Below are positions 28,332 to 36,136 of a DNA stretch of 64,000 nucleotides, piece by piece. The position numbers and the translations under genes are program-made. The notes under the pieces are model-generated. The model did not search any database. It saw only the letters and a list, made by a program, of their open reading frames with translations, and was not told where the DNA came from. The stretch is from Saccharicrinis sp963677655 (GTDB taxonomy: Bacteria > Bacteroidota > Bacteroidia > Bacteroidales > Marinilabiliaceae), in NCBI GenBank assembly GCA_963677655.1, contig OY782088.1; one strand, written 5' to 3'. The stretch's first letter is position 1; the number at the start of each line of letters is the position of its first letter.

Positions 28332-28865
28332 ATCCTAATGTTTTATGGCTTTTAAACGGTTTTGATTTATGTGTTTAATAAAAATATAAAAATTTTATTA
28401 GACGGAATAGCTTTAATTTGTTTTGCAGTATTTTAATTTCATTGTTACACATTATATAAGGAAGAATTCTATACGGACAGTCTATTATTCGTTCAAAAGC
28501 TTGTTTATTTTTGGTTTATGCATTCGTTTTAGCATAATGTGTTGACGTTGAGCATTAGTTTTCTTTTGTGTATAAAACTTTACTTAAAGATTGATTTTCG
28601 AGTACGTTATAAACATGCTAAATGTTAAACTATTTATAGTTGTCATGTTGAAATTTTCTTTTAATCATAATAAACAAGTCATTCAACAAGAAAATTTAGC
28701 CTTATATCATTTATAGATGGATTTTGATTTTAAGAATACTAAATTTAATACAGAGATAAATGATTTACTCTTTCTCAAAACAATTCTAATGGGACTGAGG
28801 AGGCGAAGCTGTGAGTATACTTTTACAAAATCTTACGAAATTAATTTAATCAAATTGAAATTTAT
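28332..28865. other. 534-base non-coding region, boundary of locus A and locus B
   Basis: No gene is supported. The stretch is very AT-rich and must contain the promoters for the divergent VOC gene and for locus B. Near its right end (28790-28814) lies a short motif, tgggactgaggaggcgaagc, that recurs in altered form upstream of the FdtB-like aminotransferase. No terminator or tRNA was seen. Confidence 0.6.
28790..28814 (+). promoter_or_regulatory. Conserved motif upstream of locus B (copy 1)
   Basis: This sequence is shared with 40943-40965: tgggactga, three or four variable bases, then gcgaag, one variable base, and tgt. It lies about 50 bases before the first gene of locus B. The role is unknown; a regulator site or leader-RNA element is possible. 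Confidence 0.35.
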
Positions 28866-29648
28866 ATGTATCGAATTTACACTTTGTGTTTCATAATGAC
28901 GGTGTTATTACTTAATTCTTGTGTTTCAAGAAAAAAACTGACATACTTAAAGACAAATAATAAGATAGAACGATTAGTTAGAGACATGGAGGATGATAAG
29001 TATGTTAATTCAAATTTTGCATATAAAATTAAACCATATGATATTTTGTTTGTACGAGTTGTTACTCCAGATCCCCAGTGGTCTGAAATGTTTAATTCGG
29101 CGAGTGAAGACAGTCATATGACAGGGGAAAGTGCTGCTCTTATGGGATACCCTGTAAATAATGAGGGGTATATAGAAATACCATTTGTTGGAGATGTGAA
29201 AGTAGTTGAAATGACATTAAAGGATTTGAAAAATAAGTTAGAATCAATATTTAGTAGTTATGTTACTGATGCATCAATAATGGTTCGTTTAGTTAATAAT
29301 TATGTTAGTGTTTTAGGTGAGGTTGGGGCTCCGGGAAGATATTCTATTACAAAAGACAGAGTTAATATACTTGAAGCAATAGCTATGGCTGGAGATCTAA
29401 GTGAATATGGAGATCGTAAAAAAGTACAATTAATACGTCCTACTTCTGTGCGACCTGTTGTAATAGAGCTATCGCTTTCAGATAGACGTATTTTAGATTC
29501 AGATTATTACTTTATAGAACCTAATGATATTATTTATGTTCCTCCGTTAAAAGGAAGAACATTTCAAATGAATGCCTTTATATATTCAATGACTCTATCT
29601 GTTTTAAATACTGGTTTGGTAGTATATGCATTATTTCGTAATAATTAG
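28866..29648 (+). CDS. Polysaccharide export outer-membrane lipoprotein, Wza type (locus B)
   Basis: The 260-residue lipoprotein has a good lipobox (LLNSC, Cys19), a polysaccharide-export domain (about residues 52-135, YPVNNEGYIEIPFVGDVKVV) and an SLBB domain (about 138-215, YVSVLGEVGAPGRYSI...AMAGDLSEYGDRKKVQLIR). A C-terminal hydrophobic helix is present (about residues 238-256). It is clearly paralogous to the Wza of locus A but well diverged, so it is not a recent duplication. It heads locus B and is followed by its partner Wzc gene. Confidence 0.93.
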   Translation: MYRIYTLCFIMTVLLLNSCVSRKKLTYLKTNNKIERLVRDMEDDKYVNSNFAYKIKPYDILFVRVVTPDPQWSEMFNSASEDSHMTGESAALMGYPVNNEGYIEIPFVGDVKVVEMTLKDLKNKLESIFSSYVTDASIMVRLVNNYVSVLGEVGAPGRYSITKDRVNILEAIAMAGDLSEYGDRKKVQLIRPTSVRPVVIELSLSDRRILDSDYYFIEPNDIIYVPPLKGRTFQMNAFIYSMTLSVLNTGLVVYALFRNN

Positions 29649-29693
29649 TGTTTTAATAGAATTCAAAATAAATACTAAATAAAATATCAGGAG

Positions 29694-31982
29694 ATGAATT
29701 TTAGTGAATCTAAGGGGGTTGATCCAGGTGCGGTAATAAAATTATTAATTAATAATTGGTATATTTTTTTTATTACAATTTCATTAGCTTTTTTAGGGGC
29801 AAAAATATATATTGACCATACTATGCCTGTTTATGAGGTTTCAACCTCAATTTTGATTAATGAAGGAGGTGATCGGAATTTAACAGATCATGATGAATTA
29901 ATGCAAGGTTTAGGTTTGCCTGGAGGAATGAGTGGTATTGATAATCAGTTGAATATTTTAGAATCAAGAGCACTTACAAAAAGAGTAATTGAGGAATTGG
30001 ATTTAGAAATAGAGTATTATTTTAAAACAACAAAAAATAGTATTCCACTATATCCTAGTTCACCTGCAAAAATAGTTCTTCTAGGTAAGAAGTCATTGCC
30101 TAAAAATGTAGAGTTTTCTATGACTTATTTGGGGAATAATAACTTTAACCTAAAATCAGAAGTATTGGGATACGATTTTCTAGGGACATTTGGGGATGCT
30201 ATAAAAATGGAAGATGTAACACTTGTTATAGAGGCTATTGATGTTAACTGGTTTGAGTCTAATAAGGAAGTTGAATTTTGTTTTATTAGCTATAGTTTAG
30301 AAAGTTTAATACGATATTTTAATAGCCGACTTGAAGTTGAACCACTATCTACATCAGGATCTATTTTGCAAATAAGTTTATCAGGAATAAATAAAGCCAG
30401 AGATGTTGATTTTTTAAACAAATTAGCTTCTGTTTTTAAAAAACTTTCTTTGGAAAAGAAAAATTTAGAAGCGGATAGAAGAATTCAATTTATAAATAGT
30501 CAGCTAGTTGGAATATCAGATTCCTTAGTTATTACAGAAAATCAATTGCAACAATTTCGTTCTTCTCATAGAGTGATGGATCTATCTGCGCAAGGTCAGG
30601 TTATTATTACACAGGTTACAAATCTCGAAAATGAGAAGGCCAGATTAACACTAGAGGCGAATTATTATGAATCACTAGCTGAATATTTAAAACGGAATAA
30701 AGAAGGTGAATTACCTTTACCTATCAGTTTAGGTATAGAAGATGAAACATTAACCTTGTTAGTGACAGAACTTGCTGATATGCAGGAGCAACTTTCGAGC
30801 ACAGGAGGAGGGGAAAAGAATCCGTTACAAAATTTATTAAATCAAAGGATTAAAAGTAAGAAAGAGGAATTAGTAGAAACCCTAAATGGATTAATAAGAG
30901 CTAACTCTTTAGCTCAAAAAGAAAATCAATCTCAAATCTTACGTGTAAATTCACAGGCAAGTGCTTTACCGGTAACTGAGCGTCAATTGCTGGGAATTGA
31001 ACGTAAGTTTAAAATAAATGATGAACTTTATACATTCTTGCTTGAGAAAAGATCCGAGTTACAGATGCAGAGAGCATCTAATGTACCGGATAATGAGGTT
31101 ATTGACCCTGCTAGTGTTGAATATGCAACTATTGTTGCACCTGATCAAAATATGATATACTTTCTAGCACTGTTTATGGGGGCTTTTGTTCCTTTTATTG
31201 TATTGCTTTTGTTATTTATTTTAAATAAAACGGTGAGGGAAGACGATATACAAGATTATGTATCTATTCCTATAGTTGGAAATATTCCTCAAGAAAGGAA
31301 TAATAAATTATTAGAAGTTATTAATTATCCGGAATCAGAATTAGCAGAATCTTATCGTATGATACGTTCAAAATTGCAATTTATTACTCAAGATAAGATT
31401 AATCCTATAATACTGATTACATCGTCAATGCCTGCAGATGGAAAATCAGTGACATCTGTTAACTTGGCAACAGTATATAGTTTGTTGGGAAAGAAGACTG
31501 TTTTGGTAAGTTGTGATTTAAGACAACCTAAATTTAATGGTATTATTAGTAATGAAGACAGAGGGATATCTACATATCTAATAGGAAAAGATAAAATAGA
31601 AGATATTGTTCAGAAAACAAAATATGAGAATTTTTTTGTTATTCCGCCAGGACCAATTCCTCCAAATCCATCAGAATTAATTGCATCAGAGAAGACAAGA
31701 GAGTTATTTGAAATACTAAAAAGTAATTTTGATTGTATAATTGTAGATACAGCTCCTTTGGGAATGGTTTCAGATTCACATCATTTAATTACTTATGCAG
31801 ATGCAACATTAATGGTTGTTCGTATTAAACATACATTAAAAAATATGCTTGCTGACATTTTAAACGAACTTAATCAAGATAGAAGAAAACATATTGCACT
31901 TATAATAAATGGTACTACAAAGGAGAAGAAGAAATATGGATATGGCAAAAAGTATGGTTACACAAGTAGAAATAAAGTATGA
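29694..31982 (+). CDS. Polysaccharide co-polymerase / BY-type tyrosine autokinase, Wzc type (locus B)
   Basis: This 762-residue protein has two transmembrane helices (about residues 22-40 and 487-507), with a periplasmic Wzz-like domain and coiled coil between them. The segment TERQLLGIERKFKINDELY precedes helix two. The kinase domain has Walker A ADGKS (Lys584), Walker A' CDLRQPKF and Walker B CIIVDTAPLGM. The tail has several tyrosines (KKYGYGKKYGYTSR) for autophosphorylation. Its stop overlaps the next start by four bases, coupling export control to sugar-modification genes. It partners the Wza directly upstream. Confidence 0.94.
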   Translation: MNFSESKGVDPGAVIKLLINNWYIFFITISLAFLGAKIYIDHTMPVYEVSTSILINEGGDRNLTDHDELMQGLGLPGGMSGIDNQLNILESRALTKRVIEELDLEIEYYFKTTKNSIPLYPSSPAKIVLLGKKSLPKNVEFSMTYLGNNNFNLKSEVLGYDFLGTFGDAIKMEDVTLVIEAIDVNWFESNKEVEFCFISYSLESLIRYFNSRLEVEPLSTSGSILQISLSGINKARDVDFLNKLASVFKKLSLEKKNLEADRRIQFINSQLVGISDSLVITENQLQQFRSSHRVMDLSAQGQVIITQVTNLENEKARLTLEANYYESLAEYLKRNKEGELPLPISLGIEDETLTLLVTELADMQEQLSSTGGGEKNPLQNLLNQRIKSKKEELVETLNGLIRANSLAQKENQSQILRVNSQASALPVTERQLLGIERKFKINDELYTFLLEKRSELQMQRASNVPDNEVIDPASVEYATIVAPDQNMIYFLALFMGAFVPFIVLLLLFILNKTVREDDIQDYVSIPIVGNIPQERNNKLLEVINYPESELAESYRMIRSKLQFITQDKINPIILITSSMPADGKSVTSVNLATVYSLLGKKTVLVSCDLRQPKFNGIISNEDRGISTYLIGKDKIEDIVQKTKYENFFVIPPGPIPPNPSELIASEKTRELFEILKSNFDCIIVDTAPLGMVSDSHHLITYADATLMVVRIKHTLKNMLADILNELNQDRRKHIALIINGTTKEKKKYGYGKKYGYTSRNKV

Positions 31983-32392
31983 AGCAACCAACGTTAATTA
32001 ATTTACCAAAATATTTGGATCCACGTGGGAATCTTTCGTATGTAGAAGAAGATTCACAACTGCCATTCAAGTTTAAAAGAGTGTATTGGATATATGATGT
32101 TCCTGGAGGAGAAGTAAGGGGAGGGCATGCATTTAAAGAAACTGAAGTATTGATAATAGCATTGTCTGGAAGTTTTGATTTGGTGTTAAAGGATGGAGAA
32201 CGAGAATATCGTTATTCATTAAATCGTTCCTATTTTGGAGTGTATGTTCCCCCAATGATATGGTCGGTAATGGAAAATTTCTCTACTAATTCATTGGCTG
32301 TTATAATATCTTCAACAGAATATAATCCTAATGATTATATCAGAGATTATTATGAATATATGGATCTGAAAACAGGAGTTCTGAATAAGTAA
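31979..32392 (+). CDS. FdtA/QdtA-like cupin (dTDP-4-oxo-6-deoxyglucose ketoisomerase family), His-to-Phe variant
   Basis: This 137-residue single-domain cupin belongs to the FdtA/QdtA/WxcM sugar 3,4-ketoisomerase family (YLDPRGNLSYVE, FKRVYWIYDVPGG, ALSGSFDLVL, YFGVYVPPMIW). Family members convert dTDP-4-keto-6-deoxyglucose to the 3-keto sugar for 3-amino-deoxyhexose synthesis. The active-site motif is normally GGHAHK; here it is GGHAFK, with His50 kept and Phe at 52. The sister gene 39 bases downstream has the intact motif. The variant may be inactive, have a changed specificity, or form a mixed complex. It overlaps the Wzc stop by four bases. Confidence 0.85.
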   Translation: MKQPTLINLPKYLDPRGNLSYVEEDSQLPFKFKRVYWIYDVPGGEVRGGHAFKETEVLIIALSGSFDLVLKDGEREYRYSLNRSYFGVYVPPMIWSVMENFSTNSLAVIISSTEYNPNDYIRDYYEYMDLKTGVLNK

Positions 32393-32431
32393 AACTCTGG
32401 ATGTAATTTGTGTTCATCTTTTAAATAAAAA

Positions 32432-32869
32432 ATGTATATGTTAAAATTTGTATCCGATATTCATAATTGTAATGTAGTAGAACTTCCTAAGATTCATAAT
32501 AGGGCAGGAAATATTACAATTGTACAAAATGGAGATCATTTACCATTTAAAGTCAAACGAGTTTATTATTTATATGATGTTCCAGGTGGCTCAGAAAGAG
32601 GTGGTCACGCACATAAAAACTTGTATCAACTAATTGTTGCAGCAAGTGGGTGTTTTGATGTAATAATTAATGATGGGAAAAATAAAAAGATAATAGAATT
32701 AAACAGGCCCAATTTTGGTCTATTGGTAATTCCTGGGATATGGAGAGAAATAGTGAATTTTTCATCTGGTGCAATTTGTTTTGTTTTGGCATCGGAAAAA
32801 TATAGCGAAGATGATTATATCAGAGATTATGATGAATTTGTAAACTATAAATCAAAAAATCATGGTTGA
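32432..32869 (+). CDS. FdtA/QdtA-like dTDP-4-oxo-6-deoxyglucose 3,4-ketoisomerase, intact active site
   Basis: This 145-residue cupin of the FdtA/QdtA family has the complete GGHAHK motif (His59 and His61). Other family blocks are FKVKRVYYLYDVPGGSE, AASGCFDV, NFGLLVIPGIWREI and YSEDDYIRDYDEF. It is the better candidate for the working ketoisomerase that makes the 3-keto intermediate for Fuc3NAc or Qui3NAc type sugars. The start could also be Met3. It follows its H-to-F paralogue and overlaps the next gene by eight bases, so all are cotranscribed. RmlA and RmlB, needed for its substrate, are not in the window. Confidence 0.88.
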   Translation: MYMLKFVSDIHNCNVVELPKIHNRAGNITIVQNGDHLPFKVKRVYYLYDVPGGSERGGHAHKNLYQLIVAASGCFDVIINDGKNKKIIELNRPNFGLLVIPGIWREIVNFSSGAICFVLASEKYSEDDYIRDYDEFVNYKSKNHG

Positions 32870-34250
32870 GGTTACAGAAGAAAAATTCAGAAATATATTT
32901 AAAATCCCCCCCCATCCATTTCTTTCTAAGGAATTCATAGAATTAAATAAGGATAAGGTAGATCGAATAGTATATCTGATTTTAAGTTCGAAGAAACCTG
33001 AAGTTGGATTGTTGGCTGGTATTAAAAATAGAAAATTGATTTGTCCTGTTTCTGCACCTTTCGGAGGACTTTTCTTTAGAAGTGATTATGTTTTTATTAA
33101 CCAAGTTGATGAATTTCTTGATTCATTAAAATTATATATAAAGAATAATGATGTTGATTTGTTTGAAATAATTCTTCATCCATCTTTATACAATAAATCT
33201 TTTTATGCCAAAAGTGTAAGTTCTTTTTTGCGAAATGGATATGAAGTTATTTTACCGGACATTACCAGTTGGGTTGACCTTAATAAACTGAGTAATGGAT
33301 TTAATTACAAAGATGCAAGAAAGAATTGCGAATTTGCGAGCAAAAAGAATCTTAAATTTGGATTAGTAATAGATGATAAAGAAAAAGAGGAGGCTTATGG
33401 AATAATAAAGGAGAATAGAGCTAGATTTAATAGATGTATTTATATGTCTTATGCTGATGTAATAAAATTAAATAAAATTTGGCCTGTTGACTTTTTTAAA
33501 GTGACTTTAGATGATGGTGCAATGATAGCCTCTGCCATATTATATAAGTACGATCCTGATATTTGTTATGCAGTATTCTGGGGCGATGCTGATCATGGAA
33601 GAAAATTAAGAGGTACAATGGATTTTTTATTGTTAAATATTTTTGAATATTATAAAAATCTGGGATTTAGCTTTATTGACATAGGTATTTCAACTGAGAA
33701 TGGAAATCCTAATGCTGGTTTGTTAAGGTTTAAGGAAACTCATAATTCAATAACAAGTTTGAGGTGTAAATTTCGGTATAAAAACAAAATTGAAAAAGTG
33801 AAACATAATACTTCGGACATACAAAGTAAAAATATTGGTGATGGTACCATAATTTGGCAATATGTCATTGTTCTGCCTGGAGCAATTATTGGTAAAAATT
33901 GTAACATTAATTCTCATTGTTTTATCGAAAATGATGTTGTTATAGGAGACAATGTTACAATTAAGTGTGGGGTATACATATGGGATGGAATGGTTCTGGA
34001 AAGCAATGTTTTTGTTGGTCCAAATGTTACTTTTACAAATGATAAATATCCAAAATCAAAAAATAAAGTACCAAAATTGGAGAAAACTATAATTAAAGAG
34101 GGAGCTTCAATAGGTGCTGGGTCCGTAATATTATGTGGAATAACAATTGGCGAGAATGCATTGGTTGGAGCTGGTAGCGTTGTAACTAAAAATATCCCTG
34201 ATAATGAAGTTTGGGTAGGAAATCCTGCAAGGTTTTTAAGATATGTTTAA
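32862..34250 (+). CDS. Fusion protein: GNAT/FemAB-like domain plus hexapeptide-repeat acyltransferase (FdtC-like)
   Basis: The 462-residue protein has two parts. Residues 1 to about 305 resemble FemAB/GNAT-like acyl or aminoacyl transferases (DARKNCEFASKKNLKFGL; LLNIFEYYKNLGFSFIDIGIS; GLLRFKETHNS). Residues about 315-462 form a left-handed beta-helix of hexapeptide repeats (IGKNCNINSHCFIENDVVIGDNVTI; VFVGPNVTFTNDKYP; SIGAGSVILCGITIGENALVGAGSVVTK). The second half matches FdtC/WbbJ-type sugar-nucleotide N-acetyltransferases that acylate a 3-amino-deoxysugar. Codons 15-18 hold an eight-C tract (32906-32913), a possible phase-variation site. The order of reactions and the acceptor of the first domain are unknown. 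Confidence 0.8.
   Translation: MVEVTEEKFRNIFKIPPHPFLSKEFIELNKDKVDRIVYLILSSKKPEVGLLAGIKNRKLICPVSAPFGGLFFRSDYVFINQVDEFLDSLKLYIKNNDVDLFEIILHPSLYNKSFYAKSVSSFLRNGYEVILPDITSWVDLNKLSNGFNYKDARKNCEFASKKNLKFGLVIDDKEKEEAYGIIKENRARFNRCIYMSYADVIKLNKIWPVDFFKVTLDDGAMIASAILYKYDPDICYAVFWGDADHGRKLRGTMDFLLLNIFEYYKNLGFSFIDIGISTENGNPNAGLLRFKETHNSITSLRCKFRYKNKIEKVKHNTSDIQSKNIGDGTIIWQYVIVLPGAIIGKNCNINSHCFIENDVVIGDNVTIKCGVYIWDGMVLESNVFVGPNVTFTNDKYPKSKNKVPKLEKTIIKEGASIGAGSVILCGITIGENALVGAGSVVTKNIPDNEVWVGNPARFLRYV
32906..32913 (+). repeat. Homopolymeric C8 tract near the 5' end of the acyltransferase-fusion gene
   Basis: Eight C residues in a row, codons 15-18 (Ile-Pro-Pro-His), in very AT-rich surroundings. Length changes of one base would shift the frame and truncate the protein, as in slipped-strand phase variation. 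Whether the length varies is not known. Confidence 0.7.
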
Positions 34251-34320
34251 TTGATAAACTATATTGATTTGTACATGAATTAGATATTGTTTTCTTAGTT
34301 AATGTTAATTATAATTTTCT

Positions 34321-35100
34321 ATGAAGTTTAATGGACGTAATATTCAAGTTAGTTCTAAAGCCAGAATTGGTAAAAATGTAAGTATAGGGGATAATACAAT
34401 TATTTATGATGGTGTTGACATTGGGGACAATTCTGTTATATGTAATGACTGTATTCTGGGTGAACCGGTAAATGATTTTTATTATCAAAATTCGTATCAA
34501 AATCCAAAGCTAATTATAGGTGAGAATGCCCTTATTCGAAGTCATTGTATTGTTTATGCAGGTAGTACTATTGGTACAAATTTTACATCAGGTCACAGAG
34601 TAATCATTAGGGAAAATACAGAAATTGGTGACTTTTGTTCTATCGGAACATTAAGCGACATCCAAGGCGAAGTTAAAATTGGAGATTATTGCCGGCTGCA
34701 TAGCAATGTTCATCTGGCTCAAAAAACTATATTGGGTCATTTTGTTTTCATGTATCCTTATTCTATAGTAACAAATGATCCACATCCGCCCTCTGAATAT
34801 TTAAAGGGAAGTTGTATTGGAAATTATTCTATAGTAGGTGTACATAGTATTATATTACCAGGCATCAAAATTGGTGAAAATTGTTTTATTGGAGCTAATT
34901 CAGTTGTAAATCGTTCGATTAAAGATTATACACTAGTGAGTGGTGAAGCGGCTCAAAAGAAAATGGATGTGAGGGATATAATTACGAGGAAAGGCAGATA
35001 TTATCCATGGATGTACCAATATGATAAAAGAATGCCATGGGAAGGTATTGGTTTTGAATTGTGGAAAGAAAATAATAAAGATAGAGATGCATCATTGTAA
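34321..35100 (+). CDS. Hexapeptide-repeat (LbH) sugar acyltransferase
   Basis: The 259-residue left-handed beta-helix protein has many hexapeptide repeats, from VSSKARIGKNVSIGDNTIIYDGV near the start to ILPGIKIGENCFIGANSVVN near residue 200. A segment near 145-165 (VFMYPYSIVTNDPHPPSE) matches WbbJ/acyltransferase proteins of sugar biosynthesis. The last 50 residues are a non-repeat C-terminal region ending in a charged tail. Acetyl-CoA is the likely acyl donor, the acceptor an amino or hydroxyl sugar in locus B. It is the last gene before the 1-kb gap with tRNA-Cys. Confidence 0.87.
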   Translation: MKFNGRNIQVSSKARIGKNVSIGDNTIIYDGVDIGDNSVICNDCILGEPVNDFYYQNSYQNPKLIIGENALIRSHCIVYAGSTIGTNFTSGHRVIIRENTEIGDFCSIGTLSDIQGEVKIGDYCRLHSNVHLAQKTILGHFVFMYPYSIVTNDPHPPSEYLKGSCIGNYSIVGVHSIILPGIKIGENCFIGANSVVNRSIKDYTLVSGEAAQKKMDVRDIITRKGRYYPWMYQYDKRMPWEGIGFELWKENNKDRDASL

Positions 35101-35733
35101 GGTTGTTACTCAATAAAAGCTTATGGTTTTTAGATTCTCAGTGCCTGTTCTATATTAACGGAATTAACCTGATATTTCTCATTCTGAAATCCAAAATATT
35201 TATAATTGAAACAAGCTGTGGGCAAGTTTCAATTTAATATCTCTTTCTCTAATTAAAAATAATTGCCGATTGTTATTATTAATTGAAGAATCCACTACCT
35301 AATTCAAGGAATCTTACATTTGGATTTATAGGCTTTTTGTTATAATGTTAGCTTCGATAATCAAAGTAATAATATATAGTGTTCGTGGATTGTATTGGGA
35401 TGTTAGTTATGTTGATAGGGCTAGGGGGGCACGGTAGTTTGAATTCTGTGGGCACAAGCAATTAACAGATGTTGTTATTAATAAAAAGCAAATTGAATAA
35501 AAAATATTGATTAATTGATGTGATTTTTATTGACACCTTAATTCAGCATAAAATGCTACATTTTTTGTGCTATACAAAATTAAAATAGTTATATAATTTT
35601 CATATCTGTCACGAAAGTAATTAGTTGTTGTGAGAAGTTGTTCGTTTATTGTTTAAGCTTGTTAAATGAAAATTAAATTAAGTTTTTTTTGATTTACTAA
35701 CTGGTTAATAGATATGTAAATCTTATCTATATT

Positions 35734-35804
35734 GGTTCCTTGGCCGAGTGGTTAGGCAATGGTCTGCAAAACCAGAAAGGGTGGTTCGAATCCATCAGGA
35801 ACCT
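35734..35804 (+). tRNA. tRNA-Cys (anticodon GCA)
   Basis: The cloverleaf can be folded by eye. The acceptor stem is ggttcct (35734-35740) with aggaacc (35797-35803). A D arm follows. The anticodon loop is ctgcaaa with GCA at its centre. The T arm is ggtgg/ccatc with the conserved TTCGAAT loop. The discriminator base is T (35804), as expected for tRNA-Cys. CCA is not encoded. One anticodon-stem pair at the outer end is a mismatch. Its position between polysaccharide genes is unusual; tRNA genes are common integration sites. Confidence 0.9.
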
Positions 35805-36030
35805 CAGTCAGCAAATGCTTTTATTTATTATAGTATTTGTATTGTTGTATATTTAGATTAGGTGGAATTAGAGAAGAATGAGATTGTTCGGCTTCTATGA
35901 ATTCGGCTTAAGATAGTGAAGATGTAAAATCAGACAGTCAGAAAAATATTTCTCAAAATTTCGATGGAAATTTATTCATAAATATAGTGTAATTCCGCAG
36001 AAGCAGAACATGTACTGTACTAAAATCAAT

Positions 36031-36061
36031 TTTGTATTATACGGAAAAATCTTAAATTTTG
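36031..36061 (+). promoter_or_regulatory. Candidate promoter for the carbamoyl cassette
   Basis: TTTG at 36031-36034 and TAAATTTTG at 36053-36061 (one T longer than the TAnnTTTG consensus) are 18 bases apart, 76 bases before the aminotransferase-like gene. The match is imperfect. Confidence 0.25.
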
Positions 36062-36136
36062 CTTGTAACTCAATTTTAAAATAAAATTAGTGTCATAGGT
36101 AAATAAGATGAATTTGTAATAAATAATAATTTTAGA

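Larger units (their letters stand above)
35101..36136. other. 1036-base non-coding gap inside locus B, containing tRNA-Cys
   Basis: No intact protein-coding gene is supported here. From left to right it contains a nine-base-pair inverted repeat (35204-35212 with 35226-35234), a short open frame with one internal stop that may be a gene remnant (35345-35500), a tRNA-Cys gene (35734-35804), and a candidate promoter near 36031-36061 for the carbamoyl cassette. The rest is AT-rich sequence without recognisable elements. Confidence 0.65.

Noticed and set aside
28332..28865. Search for a riboswitch, terminator or extra gene in the gap before locus B
   Set aside because: Only the short motif at 28790 stood out. 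Hairpins there are short and AT-only, and no family signature was recognised.
34309..34500. Reverse-strand frame at the start of the LbH acyltransferase gene
   Set aside because: It is a mirror of the hexapeptide repeats, which leave the opposite strand free of stops.
35421..35434. G6 run in the non-coding gap considered as a slippage site
   Set aside because: Shorter than the C8 tract and outside any intact gene, so no switching effect can be argued.
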